Program-made: the position numbers and the translations under genes
Assembly: GCF_024171735.1 (NCBI RefSeq)
Contig: NZ_JAMTCH010000003.1
Span: 980,841 to 1,044,840, forward strand
DNA: 64,000 nt
Direction of reading: 5' to 3'
From: Prauserella alba
Lineage (GTDB): Bacteria; Actinomycetota; Actinomycetes; Mycobacteriales; Pseudonocardiaceae
Shown here: piece by piece, positions 37,677-46,290 of the stretch
Position numbering within the stretch: position 1 is the first letter of the stretch
Layout of the letters: every line of letters starts with the position of its first letter
The notes under the pieces: model-generated
The model's database searches: none
What the model was told of the DNA's origin: nothing
Seen by the model: only the letters and a program-made list of their open reading frames with translations

Positions 37677-38561
37677 ATGAGCGCTGTGAAGCTCACGAGC
37701 AACCAGTACGGCAAGGCGGAGAACCACGTGGTCAGGGTGTACCGGGACACCCCGCGCCACGAGCTGCGGGACCTGAACGTCTCCTCGCAACTGCACGGTG
37801 ACTTCCAGGCGGCGCACACCGAGGGGGACAACGGGCACGTGGTCCCCACCGACACCCAGAAGAACACGGTCTTCGCCAAGGCCAAGGAGGAGGGCGTCAC
37901 CTCCCCCGAACGGTTCCTGCTGTCGCTGGCCGGTCACTTCACCTCGTCCTTCGACTGGGTCACCGGTGGCCGTTGGTCCGCCGAGGAGTACGGCTGGTCG
38001 CGCATCGACGGCCACGATCACTCGTTCTTCCGCTCCGAGCCGGAGGTTCGCACGGCCGTGCTGGTGCGCGACGGTACCGACGACCAGCTGGTCGCCGGCT
38101 TCTACGGGCTCACCGTGCTCAAGACGACCGAGTCGGGCTTCGTGGGCTATCCGAAGGACAAGTACACGACGCTGGGTGAGACCGAGGATCGGATCCTGGC
38201 CACCGACATCTCGACCCGCTGGCGCTACAGCACCACCGACGTCGACTTCGACGAGGTCTACCGGCGGGTGCGCGGCATCATCCTCTCGACGTTCACCGAC
38301 CACTACTCCAAGGCGCTGCAGCACACGCTGTACCAGATGGGGCAGAACGTCATCGACGCCGTCGACGAGATCGAGGAGATCCGCTTCTCCTGCCCGAACA
38401 AGCACCATTTCGTCTCGGACCTCTCGCCGTTCGGACTGGAGAACCCCAACGAGGTGTTCTACGCCGCCGACCGGCCCTACGGTCTGATCGAGGCGACCAT
38501 CGCGCGGGAGGAGGCGACCGAGCGGCCGGACGTCTGGGCGGCCGTCACCGGGTTCTGCTGA
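37677..38561 (+). CDS. Urate oxidase (factor-independent uricase)
   Basis: This 294-residue cofactor-free uricase oxidises urate to 5-hydroxyisourate. The two T-fold halves are visible: NQYGKAENHVVRVYRD with the catalytic Lys near the start, VVPTDTQKNTVFAKAK with the Thr of the active site, and the second half ending with CPNKHHFVSDLSPF and NPNEVFYA. ATG 37677 has a purine-rich GAGAACAGGAG sequence upstream. It has its own 105-base leader after uraH. Downstream it converges with the IclR-family gene, separated by a terminator. Confidence 0.95.
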   Translation: MSAVKLTSNQYGKAENHVVRVYRDTPRHELRDLNVSSQLHGDFQAAHTEGDNGHVVPTDTQKNTVFAKAKEEGVTSPERFLLSLAGHFTSSFDWVTGGRWSAEEYGWSRIDGHDHSFFRSEPEVRTAVLVRDGTDDQLVAGFYGLTVLKTTESGFVGYPKDKYTTLGETEDRILATDISTRWRYSTTDVDFDEVYRRVRGIILSTFTDHYSKALQHTLYQMGQNVIDAVDEIEEIRFSCPNKHHFVSDLSPFGLENPNEVFYAADRPYGLIEATIAREEATERPDVWAAVTGFC

Positions 38562-38574
38562 GCGGGAGCAGACT

Positions 38575-38618
38575 CGTCGCCCGGGTGCGCCGCCTTCTCG
38601 GCGCGCGCCCGGGCGACG
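38575..38618. terminator. Terminator between urate oxidase and the IclR-family gene
   Basis: An 11-bp perfect outer stem CGTCGCCCGGG/CCCGGGCGACG (38575-38585 and 38608-38618) has further G/C pairing inside. It lies between convergent genes, 14 bases after the urate oxidase stop. Confidence 0.7.
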
Positions 38619-38662
38619 GCCAGACCGCCGACGGCGGTCAGGCGCGGTTCGGAGCCGGCCGC

Positions 38663-39436
38663 TCAGGCCTGTGCCAGCGCCTCGGAGATCTGCTCGGCGC
38701 AGCGTTGCAGCAGTGGGACGGCGCGATCGGCGAAGTCGTCGCCCACGCGGCTGGTGGGACCGGAGACGGAGATCGCCAGCGGCGTGGGCGCATTCGGCAC
38801 CGCCGTGGCGAAGCAGCGCACGCCGAGTTCCTGCTCCTGCTCGTCGACGGAGTAGCCACGCTCGCGGATGCGGGCGAGTTCGTCCTCCAGCTCCTCGAGC
38901 GAGCGGATGCTGTGTTCGGTGTGCGGCGGCAGGCCCGCGGTGGTGATGATCTGACGGACCTGCTCAACGGGCAGCTGCGCGAGGATCGCCTTGCCCGCGC
39001 CGGTGTCGTGGGTGTGGGCGCGGCGGCCGACCTCGGTGAACATGCGCATCTGGTGGGGCGAGGGCACCTGATCGACGTAGACGACCATGTCGCCGTCGAG
39101 GGTGGCGACGTTGGCGCTCTCGCCGAGCTGCTCGACCAGCGTGCGCAGATGTGGCCGGATGAGCGCGCCCAGCTGGCGTCCGGCGAGTTCGCCCAGGCGC
39201 GCCAGCTCCGGGCCCAGGGCGTAGCCGCGGTCGGGCAGTTGCCGCACCACGCCGATGCCGAGCAGTGTCTTCAGCAGGCGGTGGATCGTGGGTATCGGCA
39301 GGTCGACGGCGGCGGCCAGCTCGCTGAGAGTGGTGCGGCCGCCGGAGGCCGCGATCACCGAGAGCAGGTCGAAGACGCGCTCGACGGATTGGACCCCGCC
39401 CCGTGTCGGCCGGTCGGCAGGAGTGCTGCTGCCCAT
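38663..39436 (-). CDS. IclR family transcriptional regulator, probable repressor of the purine/glyoxylate genes
   Basis: This 257-residue regulator has an N-terminal winged helix (QSVERVFDLLSVIAASGG, LSELAAAVDLPIPTIHRLL) and a C-terminal IclR effector domain (about 85-250) with RRAHTHDTGAGKAILA and GYSVDEQEQELGVRCFA (in part). IclR members such as AllR sense glyoxylate or allantoin and repress ureide genes. It sits between the urate genes and the malic enzyme operon, and the divergent promoter carries a pair of operator-like sites. ATG 39436 has GAGGAGG upstream; an in-frame upstream start adds 52 unlikely residues. The ligand is inferred. Confidence 0.9.
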   Translation of the reverse strand: MGSSTPADRPTRGGVQSVERVFDLLSVIAASGGRTTLSELAAAVDLPIPTIHRLLKTLLGIGVVRQLPDRGYALGPELARLGELAGRQLGALIRPHLRTLVEQLGESANVATLDGDMVVYVDQVPSPHQMRMFTEVGRRAHTHDTGAGKAILAQLPVEQVRQIITTAGLPPHTEHSIRSLEELEDELARIRERGYSVDEQEQELGVRCFATAVPNAPTPLAISVSGPTSRVGDDFADRAVPLLQRCAEQISEALAQA

Positions 39437-39604
39437 GACGTCGGCGTCCTCCTCGAGGTCGGGGTGGGGCGCGGCGGGCTGCACCGGCACTCTGATCGAC
39501 TCTGGTGTGTCCGACTCTATCCGGTGGCGGCGCGGTCCCCGACGGGGCGTCGTGGTGCAGCCGGATTCGCTCCGTGGACTGGGCTGCGGCAACCATCTGC
39601 GTTA

Positions 39605-39638
39605 TCGTATTGCGGAGAGTCTCGTTCGCATAGCGGAA
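39605..39638. promoter_or_regulatory. Paired IclR/AllR-like operator sites between the IclR gene and malic enzyme
   Basis: TCGTATTGCGGAGA (39605-39618) and TTCGCATAGCGGAA (39625-39638) are both close to TTCCGCNATGCGAA on the complementary strand, with centres 20 bp apart. The site pair is 65 bases upstream of the malic enzyme ATG and 170 bases upstream of the IclR ATG, suited to autoregulation and control of the divergent operon. Confidence 0.6.
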
Positions 39639-39702
39639 AAACTGCTCAGCGTGGAACCTCCCTGTGGAACGATGATCACTGTCGATCGGAAAGGCCCACT
39701 CC

Positions 39703-41151
39703 ATGACACAGCCGAGCCCCGGACACTCCATCACGCTGCGGGTGGCCACGCCCGCAGGACCGGCGTCGGCCACTGACCTGGTGGCGGCGGTCGCGGATGC
39801 CGGCGCGGCGCTGACCGCCTTCGACGTCGTCGAAGCGGCTCAGAACGAGCTGCTCGTCGACATCACCTGCGACACCCTGGGCGCCGAGCACGCCACCGAC
39901 GTGGCCGCCGCGCTCTCCGCACTCGACGGCGTCACGGTGCGGAAGTCCTCGGACCGCACGTTCCTGGTCCACCTCGGCGGCAAGCTGGAATCGACGCCGA
40001 AGGCGCCGATCCGCACCCGCGACGACCTCTCCCGCGCCTACACCCCGGGCGTCGCGCGGGTCTGCCGGGCGATCGCGGCCAACCCCGCCGACGCCCGCAG
40101 GTTGACCATCAAGCGCAACACCGTCGCCGTCGTGACCGACGGCTCCGCCGTGCTGGGCCTCGGCGACATCGGCCCCGAGGCGTCCATGCCCGTGATGGAG
40201 GGCAAGGCCGTGCTGTTCAAGGAGTTCGCCGGCGTCGACGCCTGGCCGGTACCGCTCGACGCCCGTGACACCGAACAGATCATCGCGATCTGCAAGGCCC
40301 TCGCCCCGGCCTACGGCGGCATCAACCTGGAGGACATCGCGGCGCCGCGCTGCTTCGAGATCGAAGCCCGGCTGCGCGAGGAGCTCGACATCCCGGTCTT
40401 CCACGACGACCAGCACGGCACCGCCATCGTCACGCTGGCCGCCCTGACCAACGCGCTGAAGGTCGTGGCGAAGCGGCTCGACGACGTGCGGATCGTGATC
40501 TCCGGGGCGGGCGCGGCGGGCCACGCCATCGCGGCGTTGCTGCAGGCCGCCGGTGCGCGCGACATCGTGGTCTGCGGCCGGGCCGGCGTGCTCGACCCGC
40601 GGGCCGACCACGCCGACCCCCACCGAGCCTGGCTGGCCACGCACACCAACCCGGAGGGAATCACCGGCACTCTGAAGGAGGCCGTCGTCGGCGCCGACGT
40701 GTTCATCGGGGTCTCCGCGCCCGACCTGCTCGACGGCGGCGACATCGAGGCGATGGCCTCGGATGCGGTGGTCTTCGCGATGTCCAATCCGGACCCCGAG
40801 GTCGACCCCGCGGTGGCGGGGCGCACCGCGTCCGTCGTGGCCACCGGGCGCAGCGACTACCCGAACCAGATCAACAATGTGCTCGCCTTCCCCGGCTTCT
40901 TCCGTGGCCTGCTGGACGCCGGTGCCAGCGACATCACCGACGACATGCTGGTCGCCGCCGCCGAGGCGATCGCGGGATGCATCTCAGCCGAGGCGCTGAA
41001 CCCGCACCACATCATCCCCACGGTCTTCGAGCACGGCGTGGCCGAGCGCGTCGCCGCCGCCGTGGCCGGGGCCGCGCGCCGGAACGCGGTCACCGCGCGT
41101 GCCTCCGGCGGTGATCACGCGCCGGTCGTCCCCGAAGGCGCGGCCGTATGA
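39703..41151 (+). CDS. NAD-dependent malic enzyme with N-terminal ACT domain
   Basis: This 482-residue protein decarboxylates malate to pyruvate. Residues about 8-90 form an ACT regulatory domain, which is not part of the minimal enzyme. The catalytic part has [31 protein letters not shown] (catalytic Lys in the LFKEFAGVD segment) and the dinucleotide site [11 protein letters not shown]. It is the first gene of an operon with a DUF6986 aldolase-like gene (ATGA overlap) and allE, opposite the IclR regulator. The context suggests pyruvate formation from glyoxylate carbon. ATG 39703. Confidence 0.93.
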   Translation: MTQPSPGHSITLRVATPAGPASATDLVAAVADAGAALTAFDVVEAAQNELLVDITCDTLGAEHATDVAAALSALDGVTVRKSSDRTFLVHLGGKLESTPKAPIRTRDDLSRAYTPGVARVCRAIAANPADARRLTIKRNTVAVVTDGSAVLGLGDIGPEASMPVMEGKAVLFKEFAGVDAWPVPLDARDTEQIIAICKALAPAYGGINLEDIAAPRCFEIEARLREELDIPVFHDDQHGTAIVTLAALTNALKVVAKRLDDVRIVISGAGAAGHAIAALLQAAGARDIVVCGRAGVLDPRADHADPHRAWLATHTNPEGITGTLKEAVVGADVFIGVSAPDLLDGGDIEAMASDAVVFAMSNPDPEVDPAVAGRTASVVATGRSDYPNQINNVLAFPGFFRGLLDAGASDITDDMLVAAAEAIAGCISAEALNPHHIIPTVFEHGVAERVAAAVAGAARRNAVTARASGGDHAPVVPEGAAV

Positions 41152-42527
41152 GCGCGCCGAGTTCGCACGGCGTGCTCGGGGACCAGCTCGCCGCGGACCT
41201 GGACGCGCGCCTGGCCGGCGTCGACGCCGAACTGGCAGCCCGCCACGACGGCGTCGCGGCACCGCAGCCGGTCCACACCGTCTACGTTCCGGCCGACTCG
41301 TGGCATCCGGGGCTGCCCGGCGAATGGGGCGAGCGGGCCCTCACGGCCGTCGAACGGCACGGCGGCATGCAGGCACTCGCCGAGCGCGTGCTGCGGGCCG
41401 CGGAACAGGAACCCGGCCTCGTGCGCACCCCCGGAGTGGCCCAGGATCCGCAGTCCGCGTCGGTGAGCCCCGTGGCCGCCCGCGAACAGGCGGCCGCAGG
41501 GCTCGCCGAGGCGGTCACGACGAAATTGCACACCGAACCGATCGAAGACCTTCGCCTGGACTTCGAGGACGGGTTCGGCGACCGGAGTGACGACGAGGAG
41601 GACCACTGGGCCGCCGAAGCGGGCAGGCGGGTCGGCAGGACACGGGGCGCGCCTGCTCCGCGCCGCATCGGGCTGCGGATCAAGTGCTTCGAGGCACCGG
41701 TGCGCCGCCGCGCACTGCGCACCCTCGACCTCTTCGTGGCCCACGTTCTCGAAACCGCAGGCACGTGGCCGCGCGGTCTGGTGATCACGCTGCCGAAGGT
41801 CAGCACCCCCGACCAGGTCGCCGCCATGGTGCAGGTCTGCCGCACGCTGGAGTGGGCCCACGGCCTCGGCGACGGTGTCATCGGGTTCGAGATACAGGTC
41901 GAGACGCCCCGGTTGATCCTCGGGCCCGACGGGACGGTGCCGCTGGCCGCGGCCGTGCGGGCGGGCGAAGGCCGGGTCACCGGGCTGCACTACGGCACGT
42001 TCGACTACAGCGCCGCGCTCGGAGTGCCCGCCCAGCAGCAGGCCCCCGACCACCCGGCCGCCGACGTCGCCAAGCATCAGATGCTGTTGGCGGCGGCGGG
42101 CACCGGCGTGGAGGTCTCCGACGGTGCGACCAACGCGCTGCCGGTCGGCGACGACGACAAGGTGCTGGCAGCCTGGGACCTGCACGCCGCATTGGTGCGG
42201 CGGCAACTGCAGCACGGCATCCGGCAGGGTTGGGACATGCACCCGCACCATCTGCCCACGCGGCACCTGGCGACGTTCCACTTCTTCCGGCTCGGTTTCG
42301 GTACCGCCGCCGCCAGGTTGCGTGCCTACGTCCGCCGTGAGCACGGCGCGGTGCTCGACGAACCGGTGCTCGACGAACCGGCCACCGCGATGGCGCTCGC
42401 AGGCCACATCCGCCGCGGACTCGACTGCGGCGCACTCGCCGTCGCCGACCTGGAGCGCTCCGTCGGCATCGACCGTGCGGAGCTGGAACACATCACCCGC
42501 ACCGGACGCACGAGCATGCCCGGTTGA
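41148..42527 (+). CDS. DUF6986 family HpcH/HpaI aldolase-like protein, candidate glyoxylate-condensing enzyme
   Basis: This 459-residue protein has the TIM-barrel look of the citrate lyase beta/HpcH-HpaI superfamily: EDLRLDFEDGFGDRSDDEE would hold the metal-binding acidic residues, LRIKCFEA and LVITLPKV are barrel strands, and VIGFEIQVETPRLI carries the conserved Glu. It is translationally coupled to malic enzyme by ATGA and followed by allE. In other actinomycetes malate synthase commonly occupies this spot in ureide clusters. I infer, without direct proof, that it makes malate from glyoxylate and acetyl-CoA or an equivalent reaction. Family knowledge only supports 'aldolase/lyase'. Confidence 0.72.
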   Translation: MSAPSSHGVLGDQLAADLDARLAGVDAELAARHDGVAAPQPVHTVYVPADSWHPGLPGEWGERALTAVERHGGMQALAERVLRAAEQEPGLVRTPGVAQDPQSASVSPVAAREQAAAGLAEAVTTKLHTEPIEDLRLDFEDGFGDRSDDEEDHWAAEAGRRVGRTRGAPAPRRIGLRIKCFEAPVRRRALRTLDLFVAHVLETAGTWPRGLVITLPKVSTPDQVAAMVQVCRTLEWAHGLGDGVIGFEIQVETPRLILGPDGTVPLAAAVRAGEGRVTGLHYGTFDYSAALGVPAQQQAPDHPAADVAKHQMLLAAAGTGVEVSDGATNALPVGDDDKVLAAWDLHAALVRRQLQHGIRQGWDMHPHHLPTRHLATFHFFRLGFGTAAARLRAYVRREHGAVLDEPVLDEPATAMALAGHIRRGLDCGALAVADLERSVGIDRAELEHITRTGRTSMPG

Positions 42528-42574
42528 GCACAATTCGGTTCCCTGACCGTCGCCCCATCGAGGAAGGAGCCCCT

Positions 42575-43423
42575 GTGGCAGACCAGCGAGACGAATCGGA
42601 GCGGCCCGCGGCCGCCACCGGCTACTACGCCCCACACGGTGGCCACCCGCCGCAGACCGATCTGCTCACCGACCGGGCGCGGGTCACCGAGGCCTACACG
42701 GTGATCCCGCGCGGGGTGCTGCGCGACATCGTCACCACCGTGCTGCCCGAGTGGCGCGACACCCGAGCCTGGGTCCTGCATCGGCCGGTGGCCGGGGGAG
42801 CGGTGACCTTCTCGCAGACCATCCTCGAGGTCGCCCCGGGCGGCGGTTCAGACGAGCCCGAGCCGCAGCCGGAGGTCGAAGGCCTGCTCTTCGTCATGGA
42901 GGGCGAGCTGGACCTGACCCTCGACGGTGCCGAGCACCGGCTGGGCCCCGGCAGCTACGCCTTCGTGCCGCCGGCGGCGGCGTGGAGGCTGCAGGCCGTG
43001 GGGGACGAACCCGCACGGCTGCATTGGCTGCGCAAACGGCACCAGCCGTTGCCGGGCACGCGGCCCAGGGCGGTCGTCGGCCGGGAGCAGGACATCGAGC
43101 CCAGCCCGATGCCGGGCACCGAAGGACGTTGGCGCACCACGCGGCTGCTCGACCCGAAGGACGTCGCCTACGACATGCACGTCAACATCGTCACCTTCGA
43201 ACCCGGCGCGGTGATCCCCTTCGCCGAGACCCACGAGATGGAACACGGGCTCTACGTACTGCAGGGCAAGGCCGTCTACCGGCTCAACGAGGACTGGGTG
43301 GAGGTCCAGGAGGGCGATTTCCTTTCCCTGCGCGCCTTCTGCCCGCAGGCCTGCTACGCCGGCGGCCCCGGCCCCTTCCGCTACCTGCTCTACAAGGACG
43401 TCAACCGGCAAGTGATGCTGTGA
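42575..43423 (+). CDS. allE: (S)-ureidoglycine aminohydrolase (bicupin, AllE/YlbA type)
   Basis: This 282-residue double-cupin protein releases ammonia from S-ureidoglycine, giving S-ureidoglycolate, after allantoate hydrolysis. Landmarks are YYAPHGGHPPQT, TEAYTVIPRGVLRDIV, the first cupin around EGLLFVMEGELDL, and the second cupin PFAETHEMEHGLYVLQGKAVY with the metal-binding His/Glu/Gln set, ending RYLLYKDVNRQ. The start is GTG 42575 behind AAGGAGC. Allantoate amidohydrolase, ureidoglycolate lyase and a dedicated allantoinase are not found in this window, so the pathway must be completed elsewhere. Confidence 0.93.
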   Translation: MADQRDESERPAAATGYYAPHGGHPPQTDLLTDRARVTEAYTVIPRGVLRDIVTTVLPEWRDTRAWVLHRPVAGGAVTFSQTILEVAPGGGSDEPEPQPEVEGLLFVMEGELDLTLDGAEHRLGPGSYAFVPPAAAWRLQAVGDEPARLHWLRKRHQPLPGTRPRAVVGREQDIEPSPMPGTEGRWRTTRLLDPKDVAYDMHVNIVTFEPGAVIPFAETHEMEHGLYVLQGKAVYRLNEDWVEVQEGDFLSLRAFCPQACYAGGPGPFRYLLYKDVNRQVML

Positions 43424-43839
43424 CCGCGACGGCAGGCTGACCCGCCACGACGTTCCGCCGGCTCGCTGCCGGCTTCGTCGCCGGTTCGCCGTGGCAGTCT
43501 GTGGCGCCCGGGCCGAGGTTTCCGTACGTCGGCCCGGGCGTCGTCGTGTCCGCAGCTGTCGAGTACGAACCGTCGTGTGTGGACAGTCGTTACGGAAGCG
43601 TCGTTACGGAAGCGTCGTTTCGGGTCGCGTTGTGGTCCGCGCCCCCGCGCTCTGGGCAGCCGCGCTCTGGGTGTTTGCGCGCGTTGGGGCCGTGGAGCGC
43701 TCTGGGAAGCCGTTTCCCGTTCGACCGCCGCTACCGGGACTGTCGTCGTCCGGTCGCGTGCTGGACCGTGTCGTGGGCGTCGCTGTCAGGGCGCGGTGGG
43801 GACGGCCCTCGCGCGGTCACGATGTGGGGCCGTCCGAGC

Positions 43840-43944
43840 GAATCCGCAACACGGCCCCCGGAATCCGCAACACGGGCCCCGGGATCCGCAACACGAGCCC
43901 GCGAATCCGCAACACGGGCGCCGGGATCCGCAACACGAAGACCC
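43840..43944. repeat. Five tandem copies of a 21-bp repeat
   Basis: Units of 21 bp begin at 43840, 43861, 43882, 43903 and 43924, each starting GAATCCGCAACACG or GGATCCGCAACACG with a variable last seven bases (GGCCCCG-like). There are no unique spacers, so it is not a CRISPR array. A terminator-like hairpin begins at the end of the last unit. The repeat would encode a heptapeptide in frame, but no gene is supported. Confidence 0.85.
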
Positions 43945-43978
43945 GGGGCCGAGGTGCGTGGTGCATCTCGGCCCCGGG
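43942..43978. terminator. Hairpin at the 3' side of the NCS2 gene
   Basis: Perfect 12-bp arms CCCGGGGCCGAG/CTCGGCCCCGGG (43942-43953 and 43967-43978) enclose a 13-base loop. It lies 41 bases beyond the stop of the minus-strand NCS2 transporter and is likely its terminator. Confidence 0.65.
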
Positions 43979-44019
43979 CTCACCGCCTCGCGTCGGCCGG
44001 GCCGGTGCGGGCCCGCGGT

Positions 44020-45729
44020 TCAGTCCCGGCGCTCAGCCGTTCCGTGGACCTGGGGTTCCCGCTGGGGACGTGGTGGTTCCTGCGCGCCGGCCGCCGCGCC
44101 TCCCCCATCGGCGTGCCGGGCGTCCTGCGGGTCTGCCGTCGACGGGTCGCCGACGTCGGAAGCGATCACCTCGGGGATCTGACTGGTGTCCGTGATCTCC
44201 CCGCACTCGATCTTCGCGCGGACCTCGTCGAGCTTGTCGTCGGGCACCAGCGGGACTTCTTCGCCGTCGCAGTCGACGAACCGCCCGTTGACGAACACGT
44301 CGCCCTCGCGCAGGTCTCGCAGGTCGGACGGGGACAGCACCCGCACCGGTTTGGCGGCGAACACCGACGGGTTGCGGGAGTTGCCTGCGGTGAGTTCGTT
44401 GAACAACAGGTTCAGCAGCACCGCCATGATCGCCGCCGACGAGATGCCGGAGTGGAAGATCGTCTGGAACCACTCGGGGAAGTGGTGGTAGAAGTCCTCC
44501 TTCACCACCGGGATCATCGCGAACGCCAGTGAGGTCGACACGATGATGAGGTTCATGTTGCCGTCGTAGGACACGCTGCGCAGATTCCGGATTCCGGACC
44601 CGGTCACCGTGCCGAAGAGGACCACGCCGGCACCGCCCAGCACGGGCATCGGGATCGCCGAGATCACCTGCCCGAAGATCGGCAGTAGTCCGAGCACGAT
44701 CATGATCACGCCACTGCTGGCGACCACGAAACGGCTCTTGACCCCGGTCAGCGCCACGAGCCCGACGTTCTGGGCGAAGGCGGACTGGGTGAAGGAGCCG
44801 AACAACGGCGCCGCGGCCGAGGAGAGCATGTCGGCGCGAAGACCGTTGGCGATCCGGCGGCGGTCGACCGACGTTCCGATGATCTCGCCGACGGCGATGA
44901 TGTCCGCGGCGGTCTCGGTCTTGATCACGAGGATGACGATGGTCATCGAGACGATCGAGGCGATGTCGAAGTCCGGTACGCCGAAGGCGAGGAACTCCGG
45001 AGCGGCGATCGGCGAGCCGGTGCCCACGTCGCTGAAATCGGTGAGCCCGAGCAGGGCGCCGACGACGGTTCCGCCGATCAGGCCCAGCAAAATGGACAGT
45101 CGCGACAGTGTTGCCGAGCCGACCTTGCTCAGCAGCAGGATGATCGCGAGTGTCAGGAACGCCAGGCCGATGTTGGCCAGTGAGCCGTAGTCGGCGGACT
45201 CGGAGTCACCGCCCATCGCCCAGTCCGCGGCCACCGGCACCAGTGTCAGCCCGATGGCGGTGATCACCACGCCGGTGACCACCGGTGGGAAGAACCGGAT
45301 GATGCGGGCGAAGAACGGCGCCACCACGAATCCGAGGACGCTGGCGGCGACGATGGAGCCGGCCACCGTGGACAGGTCGTTGCCGGGGCCGGCGAGGATG
45401 GCCACCATCGTCGCGACCGAGGCGAAGGACACGCCCTGCACCAGCGGCAGTTTGGAGCCGAGGAAGGGCAGTCCGACGCTCTGCAACAGCGTGGCCAGAC
45501 CGCCGATGAACAGGCTCGCGGTCACGAGCACCGCCGTGCGGTCGGGGCTCAGCCCGGCGGCCCCGCCGACGATCAGGGGGACGGCGATCAGCCCGCCGTA
45601 CATCGTGAGCACATGCTGCAACCCGAACGTCGCGAGTTTGCCGAGGGGAAGTCGCTCGTCCTCCGGGCGTTCGGAGGACGACGGGGGAGTCCGTCGGCTC
45701 TGCGCGTCTCGGGAGGTCTTCTTGCTCAT
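44020..45729 (-). CDS. NCS2 family nucleobase:cation symporter, probable urate/xanthine permease
   Basis: This 569-residue transporter has about fourteen membrane segments. GLQHVLTMYGGLIAVPLIVGGA (in part), LPLVQGVSFA with the NCS2 signature Q, and SFTQSAFAQNVGLVALTGVKSRF (in part) near the second discontinuous helix are conserved; the latter resembles the NCS2 motif that distinguishes urate/xanthine permeases. The C-terminal 90 residues are hydrophilic and unusual in length. Urate or xanthine uptake is inferred from the adjacent urate genes. ATG 45729 has GAAAGG at good distance. It is divergent from hyi. Confidence 0.9.
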   Translation of the reverse strand: MSKKTSRDAQSRRTPPSSSERPEDERLPLGKLATFGLQHVLTMYGGLIAVPLIVGGAAGLSPDRTAVLVTASLFIGGLATLLQSVGLPFLGSKLPLVQGVSFASVATMVAILAGPGNDLSTVAGSIVAASVLGFVVAPFFARIIRFFPPVVTGVVITAIGLTLVPVAADWAMGGDSESADYGSLANIGLAFLTLAIILLLSKVGSATLSRLSILLGLIGGTVVGALLGLTDFSDVGTGSPIAAPEFLAFGVPDFDIASIVSMTIVILVIKTETAADIIAVGEIIGTSVDRRRIANGLRADMLSSAAAPLFGSFTQSAFAQNVGLVALTGVKSRFVVASSGVIMIVLGLLPIFGQVISAIPMPVLGGAGVVLFGTVTGSGIRNLRSVSYDGNMNLIIVSTSLAFAMIPVVKEDFYHHFPEWFQTIFHSGISSAAIMAVLLNLLFNELTAGNSRNPSVFAAKPVRVLSPSDLRDLREGDVFVNGRFVDCDGEEVPLVPDDKLDEVRAKIECGEITDTSQIPEVIASDVGDPSTADPQDARHADGGGAAAGAQEPPRPQREPQVHGTAERRD

Positions 45730-45851
45730 CGTTGAGCACCTTTCTGAGGTGTCGTGCCGGCCGTCGCCGGATCGCACGGCGTCGGTGGGGCTCGTGGCGG
45801 CGCGGGCGCCGGAGGCCGTGGGGCGGCAGTCCTACACGGTCGAAACTTGAA

Positions 45852-45886
45852 CTCCGCGATGCGATATTGGCATTCCGTATGGTGAT
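45852..45886. promoter_or_regulatory. Paired IclR/AllR-like operator sites upstream of the NCS2 gene
   Basis: CTCCGCGATGCGAT (45852-45865) and TTCCGTATGGTGAT (45873-45886) match TTCCGCNATGCGAA well and less well, with centres 21 bp apart. They are 120-160 bases upstream of the NCS2 start. Confidence 0.5.
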
Positions 45887-46104
45887 TCAGTCACCTGCCC
45901 GCGGTCAACAGCCGATGTCGCGGCGCCGTGCAGGCGGGACGGACGCCGTCCGATTCGGCTGCGATCGCCGGGATGGGAGGTCCCGGGTTTCCCCTGCTCA
46001 CGGCGGTACTCGCGGTGAGTCGCGGGTGTGTGTGCCGGTTGTTCGCGGGTGTGCCGGGCGGGTTCGCCGGCTGCCGGCCGTTCGGGTTCGTCGAGACGGG
46101 GTGG

Positions 46105-46134
46105 TTGACCGCGCTTCACCGCCCGCTCTATGCT
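46105..46134 (+). promoter_or_regulatory. Sigma70-like promoter of the hyi-glxR-gcl-glxK operon
   Basis: TTGACC (46105-46110) and TATGCT (46129-46134) with an 18-base spacer fit a vegetative promoter. They are followed by T6 and, about 20 bases later, by the inverted repeat at 46155-46174, where a repressor would block transcription. Confidence 0.6.
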
Positions 46135-46154
46135 TTTTTCATCTGACGGAGTCA

Positions 46155-46174
46155 AACTTCCACAATGTGGAGTT
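46155..46174 (+). promoter_or_regulatory. Inverted repeat downstream of the hyi promoter
   Basis: AACTTCCACAATGTGGAGTT is a near-perfect 20-bp palindrome (CTTCCACA/TGTGGAG) just after the putative transcription start. It resembles IclR-family operators such as TTCCACNNTGTGGAA in outline and is a candidate site for the local IclR protein or another regulator. Confidence 0.55.
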
Positions 46175-46188
46175 ATCCGCATTCGGGG

Positions 46189-46290
46189 CTCCGGCATGCA
46201 GGAGCTCCGGCACGCAGGAGCCCTGGCATGCGGGAGCTCTGGCACGCAGAGATCCGGCACGCAGAGATCCGGCACGCAGAGATCCGAGCA
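46189..46290. repeat. Tandem 15-16-bp repeats in the hyi leader
   Basis: GGCATGCA/GGCACGCA-headed units start at 46193, 46209, 46225, 46241, 46256 and 46271: a 16-bp period for the first three steps, then 15 bp. The last three are nearly identical (GGCACGCAGAGATCC). They lie in the 5' untranslated leader between the inverted repeat and the hyi ribosome-binding site. Confidence 0.8.

Larger units (their letters stand above)
43424..44019. other. 596-base intergenic region with tandem repeats
   Basis: No gene is supported between allE and the NCS2 transporter (convergent). The region carries 14-bp direct repeats (CGTTACGGAAGCGT at 43588-43601 and 43602-43615, then a partial copy), a five-unit 21-bp repeat and a hairpin, listed separately. 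Long open frames cross it in several phases but have low-complexity composition. Confidence 0.6.

Noticed and set aside
43840-43944. Possible CRISPR array
   Set aside because: Units follow each other without unique spacers; no cas genes nearby.
43491-44195. Open frame in the repeat-rich gap, including heptapeptide repeats
   Set aside because: Open only because of high GC and the 21-bp period; no ribosome-binding site, start or family support.
46189-46290. Possible CRISPR array or insertion-sequence end
   Set aside because: Period of 15-16 bp is too short, no spacers, no transposase or target duplications.
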